Shown here piece by piece: positions 11,009 through 25,094 of a stretch of 64,000 nt of DNA. The notes below the pieces were generated by a model that saw nothing but the letters and a program-made list of their open reading frames with translations, searched no databases and had not been told where the DNA came from. The DNA is from Cryptomeria japonica (taxonomy: Eukaryota > Streptophyta > Pinopsida > Cupressales > Cupressaceae), in contig NC_081408.1 in the NCBI RefSeq assembly GCF_030272615.1, positions 403,427,389 to 403,491,388 on the forward strand, written 5' to 3'. A program made the translations under genes and the position numbers. Each line of letters begins with the position of its first letter. Positions within the stretch are counted from its first letter, which is position 1.

Positions 11009-11570
11009 GTGAAACTCTGATACAACTTGTCAAATGTTTAGTTTATGCCCACCATTCATACAAAACTATACAAGAACAAAAAAATCGAGAAGAATGCAAG
11101 AAATTGCAACAAAAGTTTGTTTTGAAGACAAGAATTTCATTCAAGATCATCTCTAACTAGTTGGCATTGTTTCCTGAGGCTTATATAACCCAAGGAAGTC
11201 CTCCAAACACCCCCAATGCATACAATCAACCAACTAATCATTGGGATAACCATATTTCAAAATCTTACAAGAAAAGTTGCTTAAGACAATATTGCAACTT
11301 TTGTCCACTTGATACAATTCGGTCTTGCCTTCACACCAAAGGTCAAGAATGAACACATCACACATCTCAGAACCCTAAACACAAAAAATAAATATAAAAT
11401 GCCCATACAAGGTGTTTGACCAAGTTGACACACTTTGGAGCCTCAAGGATTATTACACTATCTAGACCTAATCAATAGGTCGTCAAACTCACACATCACA
11501 CATTTTATTCCTTAGCATAATCATGAATCAAAATTGTGTAGACACATGTTAAAAATGAAATAGACACATG
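11009..11570 (-). other. Possible second LTR start with degenerate PBS
   Basis: At 11015 the plus strand reads ACTCTGATACAACTTGTC, close to the complement of a tRNA-iMet PBS with one base missing, followed by a TGTCAAATGTTTAG sequence that could be an LTR edge. Nothing in the next 540 bases codes for protein, and a TATATAACCC motif at 11180 is uninformative. No partner LTR is recognised. Confidence 0.25.
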
Positions 11571-11572
11571 TC

Positions 11573-12715
11573 CTAGTTCCCCTGCACCAACGATGAAGCT
11601 ATAACAGGTTGCCGAGGAGCCACATAACAAGATTGCATGGTCTCAGTGTCTGAAGGAATGATAGAAGGGACATTAGGTGACTCTTCATCTAATCCGTCCG
11701 GAAGCTCCTTCGAAACATAAATAGTTAAATGGTCAAGTGTAGCATCCTTCCACCAGGTCGCAACTCCCTTGTGATGAGAAGTAGAGTAGTTTGAAGCCAA
11801 ATGTCGTGTAGAGAAGCACTTCCAACAGCGGAAGGGGAGACCTTGAAAGTCTAGTGGTTGCATCTAGGGCCTATCACCAACCATGAGCACCACATCTACA
11901 GGGAGAGGAGAAGCAATATCAATGTCGACCAAAATGCAGGCAAAGGTGAAGGCCCATCAAGGAAGTGTCATAGTCCACCATCAGGAAGCGACCTATGGAG
12001 GTGCCAATGGCATCATAGCATGATTGTTCCCAAAAGTGAAGGGAAGGTTCGAGAGACGAACCCACACATGACACACATTAACTGATTCAGTGAGAATGTT
12101 GAAGGTAGTGGTCCAGGGTTTGATGAAGAGAGGGTGTGCGCCCCAAGCCCACAACTTTCCTAGAATCAAATGTCAATGAGCCAAAGAAGTAAAGGAGGCA
12201 ATGAAAAAGACTTTATCACACATGAATAGCTCAATATTATAAGAAACCAAGGGTTTCCATGAGTCACTTACCTAGTGATGTAGGTCCGAAAAGGAGGGCC
12301 ATAGCCCAAAGAATCCACAGACTAGGGCACAACGTTGATAGAACCCTATGTTGTCCACAACATCTTGACCATAAACAACCACATGGGATGACTTGGCATA
12401 GGGGAGAGGATGAACACCCTTGGAGGAAGCCACAAATCTTGCCACACAAGCAAAGCTACACTTACTAGCAAGCAAGGGCATGGTCAAGGTAGCGTCCGAA
12501 GTATCCTTTCCAGAGGAAGCTACTGCACCACGGGCTAGAGCAGAACCCATGGGAGGGCAGTGTTGAGTGAGAGTTATGGCCGCAATAGGGGAGGAAGAAA
12601 AATCACTAGCCAGACGAGCATAGTCTGCCACTGCCACAATGGTTGAGGCAACCAAAGTAGCTAGCCGAGAGTCGAAGCACCCAAGCGAGTAGAGACGTTG
12701 AATATAAAAATACAA
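11573..12715 (-). pseudogene. LINE ORF1-like remnant (DUF4283 plus zinc knuckle), unit 1
   Basis: Broken minus-strand frames match the ORF1 type of plant L1 elements. At 12272-12715 an Ala/Ser-rich region leads into VVVYGQDVVDNIGFYQRCALV and FGLWPSFSDLHH. Further on are a DUF4283-like block (KLWAWGAHPLFIKPW, then VWVRLSNLP) and, at 11573-11863, LDFQGLPFRCWKCFSTRHLASN with a Cys-His knuckle missing its last Cys, then GVATWWKDATLDHLTIY. Unit 2 at 16909-18559 has the same blocks in the same order. No endonuclease or RT follows. Frameshifts and stops are present. No target duplication found. Confidence 0.7.
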
Positions 12716-14340
12716 TTTTCAAGGATTTAGAGGTTGATTTTGACCTAAAAAAAATTGAAATAAATTTTAATTAGAGTTAGGAGGTTAAAATGATATGGAT
12801 CTCTTTAAAATATTTAATTTAGGAAAAAGGAGGCTCAAATAGTTTCTAGGATAAAAAATTTCAAATAGTTTCTGAGATCAAAAGTTATGACCTCCAAAAG
12901 GTGTGCCTCATACATGAGAGATCTAAAAGAATCTATAATGTACACAAAAAAATGTGAAAGGGATATATGGTTGAACTGACCAACTTATGATACATTTTAT
13001 AACACACCATAAAATACTTTTGAATAGATATAATGTATTGAAGATTGAACGTTGACGTATTAATCATGTTATGGTGACTTCTTAGGTGTCATCTTGCTTA
13101 TGTGGCAAGGTTGCTATAAGATTAGGTATAATATTTTTATTATATGTACTTCCCTCCTATACATTTTTTTATTTGGCAAGATATGTAATCATTGTGTCAA
13201 TAGACACCTTATTTTTCCCTACCCTGGCGTTAACCTGTTCTATTTGACAGTTATTTTTCCCTCTGCGTGGTGTCTAATTTGAGTTTGGGATTTGATCTAA
13301 AATTGTGTAGGTGTTGGAATTATTTTTGACACACATCAACATTTTTAATAGGCCAAGTTGGCATCTATTTTTTGCTCATCGAATTGGTGAGTGATGGCAT
13401 GCCTTATATTTATTTTAAGTGCCAACTTCTCTCATGTTTGGTGTTCTAAGCAGTCTTAACAACCTTTAACAACAAAATCCGATTTAGAAATCTAGTGGCC
13501 ATTTGAAATTTGTGACCTACAATTTAAAGCATTGAAATATAGCAATCCAAAGCATTGGACAGTTTGGGGGACCTCAGTTGGATTCTACCTTTTAATTTTG
13601 GGTGGCACTTTGAATTAAATTCAGATTTACATGTCATTTGAATTTAGCCTTTGAAATTTGCAAATGGGTGGCAATAATTAGAATTTGAAATTTGAAATCA
13701 TGCAGGTTCTTCATTTTCTCCTACCTTTTCTCCTCACAAAATTTGCAAATACGGAATTTTATAATTTGTAAAATTTAAAAAGCATAATTATTTTTAATGT
13801 AACATTAGGCATAGAGGCAAAAAAATAAAATAAAAGCATTATAATTTTTTTAGTAGCTTAAAATTGAGTGCCATTTTTTTGTAAAAGCGCTTATTTTTTA
13901 GCTCGAGCCAATGGATTCGATTCCACACTATCATTATAAAATATGATTTTTCACTCCAACTGGTCTTGCTTATACTATGCTCATAAAATGGTAATTGTAA
14001 GAGGGTCTCTAATACTAAATCAAGGGGGTGTAATTTGTGTTGTGTCTTGTATACTTCCACACTTAAGATTCCTACATTTTTTTAGCTTGAGACTAATTGA
14101 GACAATATAGGGATTATATGTGTACAATCATGAACTAAGATAAAGTTCCACTTGGGGGTTTCATCGTGTCATTTAAAAGAAATTTTATCCTTTTGTTGTC
14201 AACCTAACATCAAAGAACTACTTGTCTTGGAAAAAAGGGAAAAAGAATCAATGTTGTGTGTGTGGTCTAACACTATATCTTTGAATTCATTCTGAGTCAG
14301 ATGAGGAATGATAGAAGTTTAAATGGCTTAACAAAAAGTG
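12716..14340. other. AT-rich stretch without recognisable content
   Basis: I see no coding pattern, long repeat or terminal motif here. GAAATTTGAAATTTG-type short repeats occur near 13600-13700. Confidence 0.5.
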
Positions 14341-15163
14341 ATTAGGTGTATGGACTAATATGTATTACAATTTATAAAGTATATTTTCATCACATAGGAC
14401 ACATTGAGTTCCCTTTCACTGCTTGGACCATCCACCAACAATTACATGGAGACTTTGAATCTTCATCAAATCATAATATTATTCTCTTGGCAAATATTAA
14501 GACTCGTATTACCCTAGCTTGTATGGACATGTATCCTTCATAGATACAATTAAGGACATTTCATCTCCTTTACATAATGTTGTATCGATAGTTGATGACA
14601 CTTAATCTCCTCCACACAATATTACATCTACAATTGAGGAAACTTCATCTCCTCCAAATATTGTTGTATATACATTTGAGGAAACTACTTCATCACATTT
14701 TGCTTCATCCTTGGATTCTAGTGATTCAATGTAGCAGGTTCATATTAGTCTTCCATAGGTATCTCATTGAGACACATTTCTACCAAACATTTCATCTCCT
14801 CTTTCATAATAGCTTTTATGGAGTAGATACTTATTCTTAAGATAATTCAAGGGCACATTCAAACCCTCTTATTTTTTATTTTCCTACATTTGTTTCTATC
14901 ACGACAAGACCATATTATGATTGGTTTAGCTATCACCATACATCTATGGTCTATATTCCTGAATCTTCTATGGTACCCAATTCATCATATGGATATTTGT
15001 CACAATTTGGCATTAGATTTGATAACCTTAAGAAGCATTTGGAGTAGACAACTTCAAAGGAGGCATCATACATATCGAGTTTTCTTTCCTCATATTCCTT
15101 TCAGGAATGAGAAGACAACTTCAATACTTTTCTGATTCTATTTCTTCCTAAGGGTGGGAATAT
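14341..15163 (+). pseudogene. Degenerate 3' part of an LTR retrotransposon (no domain recognised)
   Basis: Broken plus-strand frames contain a repeated acidic/Ser motif (ATTGAGGAAACTTCATCTCC about three times, 14550-14690), reminiscent of the linker between integrase and RT in copia elements. I see no catalytic motif. The reason to call it retrotransposon is the right end: AAGGGTGGGAA at 15150-15160, a polypurine tract, sits four bases before TGTTAACTAAGC at 15164, the look of a PPT plus 3' LTR start. Confidence 0.4.
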
Positions 15164-16891
15164 TGTTAACTAAGCTTGGATCATCTTCAATATACATTGC
15201 TAAGAAACTACCATCACTACATGAGGTTCTGCATTGGAGGGTTGTGTGGTCTCTCTCCTTCTTCTTCTTTCTTATTGGAAGGATTTTCTAATCACATGGG
15301 GTTTTGTACTTCACATACATTAGAGAGCATATTTTCCCTTATTTAAAGAAGAGTTTCTATTGGCATATGATGAAGCAGTGATAATTTATGTTGTCATTGA
15401 TGTCAATAAGTGCTCAAGTAGGTGAACCGGTATGAACTAGTATGAAGATCAGAAGGGGTTATGGTCAATCGGGATGGAGTGGACCGATGTCGGGGTTCAC
15501 TAAGTGTGACTACTAGTTGGTAGTCTCAGTTCAGCTCTAGGGTTACCAGTTTGGCTTGTGCGGTGCAACCGATGATGTTTTGTGACTAGTTAGTTAAGGA
15601 ATAAGGATGAGGATTGAGATTCCAAGATAGTTGTGTGCACGTGAGTGATTTATTCATGGTTCTTGCGCATGAAGATTGAATGCATTTTATGCCTACCTCG
15701 AGAATGAGCATTTTTCTTAGCGGTGTGTGAAGAGCGCGTGATGGGTTATTGATTTTCAGATACGGTGAAGATTGGATGATGCAGAATGTCTTGAGATCCG
15801 TTTTAGATCATTTCATTCTATGTAATGTGTTTGGACGGTCAGGATTGGACTGCTTGTAATTGTAAACCTAAAATATTTAGGGTTTAGGGTTTATGCTACC
15901 GACTTGTTGTTTTCTATAAGGTCGATGAGTTTTGTTATTGTAGTGATTGGCAAAAGTTGTGTTTGTGTCTGCGTGTTGGAGATTTGATACTTGCCAAACC
16001 AGAGTGAGGAATCTGCAGAGTGTGATTGCAGAAGAGAGGAACTGAAAAGGATCTGCCTTAGCAAGAAGTGTTGTTATTGGATCAGATTGTCATACCTGTT
16101 GTCTTCTAACCATTTTAACAGAACGTAAATCCCTTGACCGAGTAGCTTTAACAGGATTTGTTGTAAATCCTCTAACCAGGTGGTTCAAGTTCATTGAGTT
16201 ATTTAAATCCTCTAGCAAGGTAACTCTTAACAGGGCTTCAACCTTTAATAGGGTATATAGCCATCCCTTAACCAGGTGATCCCTAACAAGATCGGTTCCT
16301 AACAGAACCTTTATTGTAAAGTCTTTAACCGGACTAGGCTCCTAACAGAGTGGACTTCAAAAGAGTTCACAAACAAGCTTGTGGGTATTCATCCCCACTG
16401 TGGTTTTTCCCATTTGGGTTTCCACGTGAAAAATCTGTATGTTATGGGTTGTGAGTTTTTCATGTGATGATTGTGTGATTCTGATTAAGTTAGATATGCA
16501 TGCAGTGTTAAATGGTTGTGGTATTATTGATACAACTCATGCATGATTATATCAGTGAAGTAGTCATCAAGATTTGAGATCTGTTGAATGCTGTCTGAAC
16601 TATTTTTGTTTAACCGGTTTAGCTATCTGAAGTATTTTTGTTTAACCAGTATTGCTATGGTTAAGTACAATGGTGAAGACAACCGGTTAGTTGCGTTTTA
16701 ATATGATAAAGTGTTGAAGCAGTTTTTGTGTGTACTAATTTATCCCCCCCTCTCAGTACTGGTTAGGACCTTAGTAGTTCATCATCAATTTCTGCCATAG
16801 GTCTTCTCCTCTTTTATATGAATTTGTTGAATAGGTTTTACAAACATTTACAAATTATAGTTTGTAGGTGCGAAGACACATTCCACAGTCT
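15164..16891 (+). repeat. Putative 3' LTR interrupted by a second LTR
   Basis: It begins TGTTAACTAAGCTTGG right after a PPT. The first part runs to about 15367. An unrelated LTR-like block occupies 15368-16787, after which AT-rich sequence resumes (GCCATAGGTCTTCTCC). The end of this LTR is not identifiable; I close it at the LINE target duplication. Confidence 0.35.
15368..16787 (+). repeat. Copia-type LTR remnant (solo), about 1.4 kb
   Basis: It starts TGATGAAGCAG and ends near TTCATCA, a 7-bp inverted terminal match. Its interior shares landmarks with the LTRs at 54545 and 56208: a block around ATCCCCACTGTGGTTTTTCC (16390) and an end with CCCCCCCTCTCAGTACTGG (16744). It also holds repeated CTAACAGG/CTAACCAGG motifs at 16120-16340. 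No PBS or PPT flanks it, so it looks solo. I could not find a matching target duplication, so the ends may be off by a few bases. Confidence 0.5.
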
Positions 16892-16908
16892 TTGCTAGTT
16901 TATATGTT
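16892..16908. repeat. Target site duplication, left copy
   Basis: TTGCTAGTTTATATGTT, identical to 18560-18576; produced by target-primed integration of the unit between. Confidence 0.8.
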
Positions 16909-18559
16909 TTTGATTAAAAAAAAACAACGTTGACTAGGGCGCCAACTCTTTAACATAGTCAAAGACTATCAACAACACATTTACAACAACAAAAACCTTA
17001 CAAACCATCAAAAACCTAGACCCATCTCAAGGAGGGGTAGGGACACCAAGCCTCAACAAGGAGGGGTTTGGGGGGGTGGGGAAAACTTCCCCTTCCTCTT
17101 GCAACAAACAATAGTCCATGCGATACTATCATAGGGACCGTTGAGAGAGTGATCAAGTGGTAAGGTCCTTGCTTGGGTACCATCAGTAGATTCAAGAGAG
17201 TGCAACAACAATGCAATAACTGACTATTGCAGAACAATAGGGGGCTGTTGCAATACAACAACAAGCTATTGTAGAGGAGTGGCTTCAAGAGCACACCAGG
17301 AGCAAAAGTGGTAGGTGTAAATCAAAGCTGCAAGTAAGAGGTGACAAGAGTTAAATCCAAATCAGGAGCCACATAAGTTGAATCCTCACAGATAACAACA
17401 AAATTGTCCTCCTGAGAGGAGTCAACTGAAACAGAGTCAAAAGCATTGATTGCCAAGTGATCTTCAATAGTGTCCTTCCACCAAGTAGCAACACCACTGC
17501 GGCGAGAGAGAGAACAATCTGAAGCTAAGTGACCCATTGAGAAGCACCTTTGATAGCGAAAGGGGAGGCCCTCATAATCCAATAGTTGAGTCCATGGCCT
17601 TTCCCCGACCATAAGAACCACATCCCTGGGGAGGGGCAGAGATATATCGACATCAATTAATAGGTGGGAAAAGGTAGAATGACCCATGGAATACATGGCA
17701 TAATCAGCCTTCAAGAAGCTACCAATGGAGTTATCGATGGCCTCAAAACAAGAAGGCTCCCAGAAATGGAGGGGAAGATTGGGGAGGTAGACCCAAACCA
17801 AATGAACATTCAGATATTCAGTAAGGGGGTTGAAGGAAGTTGTCTAGGGCTTAATAGAGAGAGAGTGATCCCCCCAAGCCCACAACTTTCCCAAAATGAA
17901 ATCATGATCATTAGTAGAGGTAAAGGAAGCAATGAAAAATCCTTTAGCACAAGGAAAAAACTCAATGCCATGAGCAACTAAAGGCTTCCAAGAATCACTC
18001 ACCCAACGATGAAGGTCTCGAAGAGAAGGCCAAAACCCAACAAATCTGCAGACCAAAGCCCTGCATTGATAAAAATCAACATTTTCCACAACCTCTTGGC
18101 CATAGACCACAACAGGGGAGGTCTTGTGACAAGGAAGAGGACGAATACCCTTGTGAGGAATAGTAGCAGATCTGACCACGCAAGAAAAGCTTCACCCAAC
18201 AACAAAGGAAGGAGGTTTGGGAGGAACAACCACAACTTTGACAATGGAAAGACCCCCCAAACTAGCGTTCATGGAAGTAGAAGAAGAGCCAACACCAACT
18301 CCCAAAGAAGCCGAGCCAACACCCAAACCCTCAACAGACGCATGTTGAATAGAAGGCCTGGTGGAAGTCCCAACAAGAATGACCCTAGGCAGAGTAGAAT
18401 CACCACCAACTATGCCATTAGTGATAGTGACGCTTACAACACCAACCATACTAGGGGGGGCATCCACTATGATGAGGAGCAGAGCTGTTAGAAGCCCTAA
18501 TGGGAGAACAATTCAAAATGTGAGTGAGAGAGCTGTTGAGAGCCATTTTAATCCATTTG
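16909..18559 (-). mobile_element. LINE ORF1-only retroposed unit with 17-bp TSD
   Basis: Perfect 17-bp direct repeats TTGCTAGTTTATATGTT flank it at 16892-16908 and 18560-18576, a typical L1-mediated target duplication. Inside, the minus strand starts only 12 bases before an ATG at 18547, codes for an ORF1-type protein, and ends with a T-run and a short A-run beside the left TSD. No ORF2 is present. It is therefore either a LINE with ORF2 deleted or a non-autonomous unit mobilised by L1 machinery. The long matching TSD shows the ends are original. Confidence 0.75.
17016..18547 (-). pseudogene. LINE ORF1-like protein (DUF4283, CCHC-type knuckle), unit 2
   Basis: ORF1 proteins of plant L1 elements bind the element RNA. 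The frame starts MALNSSLTHILNCSPIR at 18547. A Ser/Gly/Val-rich part follows (18192-18467), then VVVYGQEVVENVDFYQCRALV. Next comes a DUF4283 block with FWPSLRDLHRWVSDSWKPL, KLWAWGDHSL, VWVYLPNLPLHFWE and LPLPRDVVL, and then LDYEGLPFRYQRCFSMGHLASDC, a knuckle whose first Cys is Tyr here. GVATWWKDTIEDHL matches unit 1. Frame changes near 18470 and 18190 and a stop near 17847 break it. Pieces 17844-18179 and 17322-17801 are the clearest. Confidence 0.75.
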
Positions 18560-18576
18560 TTGCTAGTTTATATGTT
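18560..18576. repeat. Target site duplication, right copy
   Basis: Identical 17-bp partner of 16892-16908. Confidence 0.8.
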
Positions 18577-20306
<1,730 letters not shown>

Positions 20307-21190
20307 GTTGGGTGAATATTTTGTCACTAGCATACCAATGACAAAATATATGATTCACACACAGCTATGTTGAGAAATTAATCTCTCCTCTCATCAAGGG
20401 GAGGTTCCGTTTGAAATTTCTTCTCTAATTAATAATAAATTAAAATCTGTGGGTTAGTTTTGGGCATATAACTCTCTTTTTTCAGAGTTAATGTATTCTC
20501 CCTCTACTTTGTTACAATTTCCCTATCACTTTGATACTTAAGGAATTGAACAAATTAATCCAACAAACTATACCAAGATTTTATAAGCAAGGAGAACAAA
20601 GTCTTTCTTGAATATAACACTAACTTAACTAATTATCACAATGGTAAGGAATTCAACTTGCAGCTCAAAGTCTTCAAGTATAATTCGTTAATCCTTAAAA
20701 CTACAAGTAATAGTAGCAATACAAAGCCTACTACTAATCACTTAACAATATAAAATTTCCCAAATATTCAAGGAGCACAAAGTCTACTTTCACAATTCAA
20801 GAGCTCTTTTACCCACTTAACAATACCTCCTATATCAAGAAATTCAAGAACATATATGTCATGAACGTAAGAACATCAACTCATATAAACAATTTTTGAC
20901 ACAACACAAATTTTGGGATCAAATAAAATTGCTTTCTTTATTTTCTTGATCAAATCTTCACAACAAAAGCTCAAAGTCTTAGTTGAGACAAAAATTCAGC
21001 AGAGTTTTGCTTAGCATAGTAAAAGATAAAATATATAAATGAGGGTCCTCCTTATATATAAGAAGAGTGGAGAAAAATGTGGGCACAGTTGACTAATTCA
21101 ACTACACAGTCCCACTTGACTACAACTACAGCAGAAAGAAATTATACAGCTATGAGAAAACTTGCAGCATCTAACAATGCAACTACATGA
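20307..21190 (-). repeat. Possible 3' LTR of the pol-less element
   Basis: It begins TGTTGGGTGAAT on the plus strand and ends around 21175-21190, just left of the end of the long minus-strand ORF. On the minus strand TTATATATAAGGAGG (near 21050-21064) looks like a TATA box with a transcript start shortly after. No PPT-like run separates it from the ORF and the matching right-hand LTR is missing, so the call is tentative. Confidence 0.35.
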
Positions 21191-21216
21191 AAAGAAAATG
21201 TCAAAAAGGGACACTT

Positions 21217-24200
21217 TATTCATCTTTCTCCTCCTCGTTTGATTTGTGGAATTCTTCGAACTTAGTCAGGATGGCCTCCATCTCTGATTGGTTCAACATT
21301 GGGGTAGAATCTGTGATTACACAAACACACAAATTGCATCTTCTGCCTTCACATATTTATTTTTTCCATCTTTCAACATGGATGCAAGGAATTCAAAACT
21401 GACTTGGATCTCTAGTAACTTGTCGAATGCACTTAGTGAGAAATCCTGTCCCATGCAGTGATCCATTAAGGAGAGAAACACCTATGTGATGGCACCACTG
21501 GTAACGAGATTCTGATTGTCATCATATAGATAATAAGAAAGGTCAGCAATTCTGGCAGAAATGAGATCAATCTCATCACCACCTTCCTTCCTTTCCTGTT
21601 CCAGCTCCACAATCATCAATCTTATTGTCTCTTTTTTATGAGACAATAGTGACAAGATTTGGATATATTTTTCTCTTGTAGGATTCACTTTATTTTCAAC
21701 GAGGACATATATTCTGAAGTCCTCCATTTTGCTCCAAAGGGTTGTACTCTTCTCAATATTTTCAATTTCTTGAGATAATGAGGTCTTGATACTTTGCATG
21801 TGACTTTGGATCACTTCAAAATTAGTCAATAAGCCAATTGTTGAACTTAGAAGATGAGACCCTTCTGATTTCAATAGTGCAATCCATTCATCCACCACTC
21901 GACCTTTGGTTCCCACCTATTCAACTTTATTAAGAGCTTCAGTGTCCATTGAGGAACCTATGGGCTCAATCTCTTGGGAAGATTGTGTAACTTTAAGAAG
22001 AACATTGGTCAATTGCTCGCACTTATGTTTTAGTTCATTCTTCTCATCTTTCTCTTGATCAAACCTCCGTAACAAAGAGTTAAAAGCCATTTGAGAATCT
22101 AGCTTAATACTCTCATGTGGCTCTACTCCTAGCTCTATAGTTTGCATGGTATAGTCTTCAGGTTGTATATTATCTTTACTCTTATTTGATGATGGTACCA
22201 TGACCTCAGCATATTTCTTTTTAGTAGCTGGATCTACTGACACCCGAGAGAAAGTCTTCGACTTCTTTGTTCCTTTGGGCTTTGGAGGAACCAACTGCTC
22301 AAAATCAAACTCATCAGGTGAAAATACCTATTTCTTCCTCTTGGGTGCTACTGCCTCTATCCAAGGTGGTAATTCTGGATTGGCGGGAGGAGTAGTAGCT
22401 ACTTGCTGAATATCACTTGGTATTTCAAGAGCAAACTAGCTTGAACTTGCAGCGGTTGTAGATGTTGTTATCGGTATTAGTGCTGAAGTATCCAGTGATA
22501 TGTCTGTTGATGTAGTAACAATTGCTGATGTTGACCCTTCTTCAGTTATGGCCATAGAGGGGAGACTGGAAGGTGCAGTGGAAATAATTTTAGTACTAAC
22601 CAGAGGTGGGGTTTCTGTTATGACCGCCGTAGTAGAAATAACTTCAGTGCTTACTAGAGATGGAATTTCTATTATGACCACCATAGAAGGTAAGGTCATC
22701 ATATGTTGTTCTGCAAATGCTTGCTCCATAGCTTCAGGAAACTCCAACATTGAAGATTCAATGGTGGTTGAAGGAATATCATCCAGACTAGAAAAATTGG
22801 ATATTGTGAAAAATTGTTGAGAAACTTCTGACTGTGACATATCCAAATTTAACTCTTCATCATCAAATCCCTCATCCTCTTGATCCGAGTCAGTTTCAAT
22901 GGAATGAATAATAACCTCTGGATGTGTAGGCATCTGTGAGGTGGTAGGGACATTGATTTTGCCATGATGTGTTGGCTCTTCATCCTGTGCTTCCTCTTGA
23001 TGAGGAATTTCACCTTCTTCCGACTCATTTTATTTCTCAGTTTCTATAGCAGGCTGTTGTTCTGATTCCTTTATAACTGTCTTTGGTGTTGCTGAAGATG
23101 ATTCACCTTTCTTGGACCCTTTCATTGTGAACCTGATTTTGGGTCATTTCCCCTTAGATTGTGTTATAGGAGCCGAGGATGATACTTGTGGATATGCTTT
23201 TCTCTTGGTTCTTGTTTCAGCCGTAGCTGTCTTACCAACCGGGCCATCACTATTATCATCATCTCCAGAACTAGCAAGAAGCTGTTTCATTCTAAGATTC
23301 TTTTTTAATAGCCATGCATTGGTATTTGCCAGAATGGGAGATATTCTTTGAGTGATAGACTTACTCTCCTTTTTTGACCATTGCACCAAAGGAAATGGAG
23401 AGTCGGCAATCTTCTTTTCATAATAGACTGGGTCTATTATGTCATTAGTGTCCTCCATGGTCATTGGGATTTTTGCCAAATCCAGATTTTGAATATGCTC
23501 TAGGGTAAGATGACTGAAATCCATTCTTCTTATGTCTTCCTCATCTAGGCAATCTGCCCACACATCCTCGAACCTAAAAAACATGGGTGTAGTTTCTTTT
23601 GAGCTTATTCTTCATGCCACGAAAATCAAAATTAGTTCATGCTTTGAATATTCTCATAGTGTTCCATTGTATCTGTTCCTCCATGCTCTTGGCCTTGGGG
23701 TTAGTTAAAACTAAGTACCTGCCAATAGATTCTGGGAACTTCAATCCGGTCTTATGTGCTTGCGATTTATTTTCATGCACATAGATTCGTTTCCGATGCA
23801 ACTCCATGAGGATGATCTTATTAGAAGGATACCTTGGTAAAATGAAGGGTCCACTGGAGAAACATCCAATCCAGATGTAAGTGAATCTTGGAAACTGAAG
23901 AAAACACATCCAAAATGAGACACCTTATTAAATGCAACCTTTGATAATCTTTTCTTCTGCAGGATTTTATCAAACATGCATTTCCATGCAACAAAGAAGG
24001 CATCATCGACTCCCCTAAAATGGCTACCTTGATTCTTGACTGTGAGTTGATCATAGTATTCCTAGATAGGTACTAACCTCATGTCACCTTTGGTAGATAA
24101 ACTTGGATATTGTTTCATAGAAGCAACTGCATATACCAGGTAAGAAGTCATATAGAATTTCAATGTCACTTTGACCTCCTTCAACTGCGCACAGAGTGCA

Positions 24201-24915
24201 TCACTGATATGTTCACCCCAATCAATCCTTGCAACCCCTTTCCTGATTATATTCATGTAATAGCACATCTAGGTTTGGAAATAATGAGTTTTAAATTCTT
24301 CACCCGTGCCAACATGGTGACCATATCATTGTACTCCTCATTGAAGTCACTTCTATGGAAGTATTTAGGCCATTGTGAGGTGGTACAATTCCTAGCTACA
24401 GAGCGGTACACTGTATTAATTACTTTCTTGCATTTGACCTTATTTTTCTTATAGTACTCCTAAGCACTTTCTTGAGAAATGTCAGCCACTTCCTCGACTG
24501 GAGAACCTTTGAAAACATTGTTGAAGAAAACACTATCCAAAGTCATGACCACATTTTGATCAACATCCTTAACCTGTCTTGTATTTGGATCAAAGTGATC
24601 CACCACTGCAAGCACAAAATCTAGATCATGAGCTGCAACTAGGAAGGAAGCATATTTATGCAACTCAGATTTGATCGAGTTTGTTAGGTGGGAAGGAGCT
24701 TTCTCAACTCGATCGATAAATTCCTGCATACTAACATGACCAATTTTTGTAACTTTGATCTCCTTGATGTTTGAATCTACTAAACTCTCCGGGTATAAAT
24801 TCAAGTATTTATCATACTTGTACTTCATCTTCTTTGCTGACGTTTTACTCGGTGAAGATTCCAACTGACTCGAAGAAGGCTCTGATTTGTCATGAAAGGG
24901 TCTTGACATTTGCAA
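21217..24915 (-). pseudogene. Long unknown retroelement ORF (about 1,230 codons), pol-less element E
   Basis: I do not recognise this protein in any named family. It starts at ATG 24915. The basic N-terminus (SKTSAKKMKYKYDKYL) leads into a globular part with FGCVFFSFQD near 23910. Then come KFPESIGRYL, EEQIQW and a Tyr-x-His-Val-x-x-Arg block running into LDEEDIRRMDFSHLTLEHIQ (23480-23780). Next are a Lys-rich stretch with KRKAYPQ, an acidic Thr/Ser/Pro-rich linker (22436-22933), a PKPKGTKKSKTFSR nuclear-signal-like patch (22270) and a Glu/Lys coiled-coil-like C-terminus (21482-21916) ending NEEEKDE. Several stops, mainly TAG, and at least two frameshifts break it. The block order resembles the ORF at 57740-61102. 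No RT, integrase or protease motif is present. Confidence 0.6.
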
Positions 24916-25094
24916 ATTACTGCATTCAACACTGAGGATTAGCTTCTTTGATAGTTATCATCATCAATAAAACCAAATTTTATCAATTGGACTTAGAACA
25001 GGCTTGGGAGCAAAATTGTCAAAACTGGCAGGTCAGGGAAAAAAGTCCGATCTACACCTTAGGAGTCAAAATTTGCAGACAAGGATAAAACATC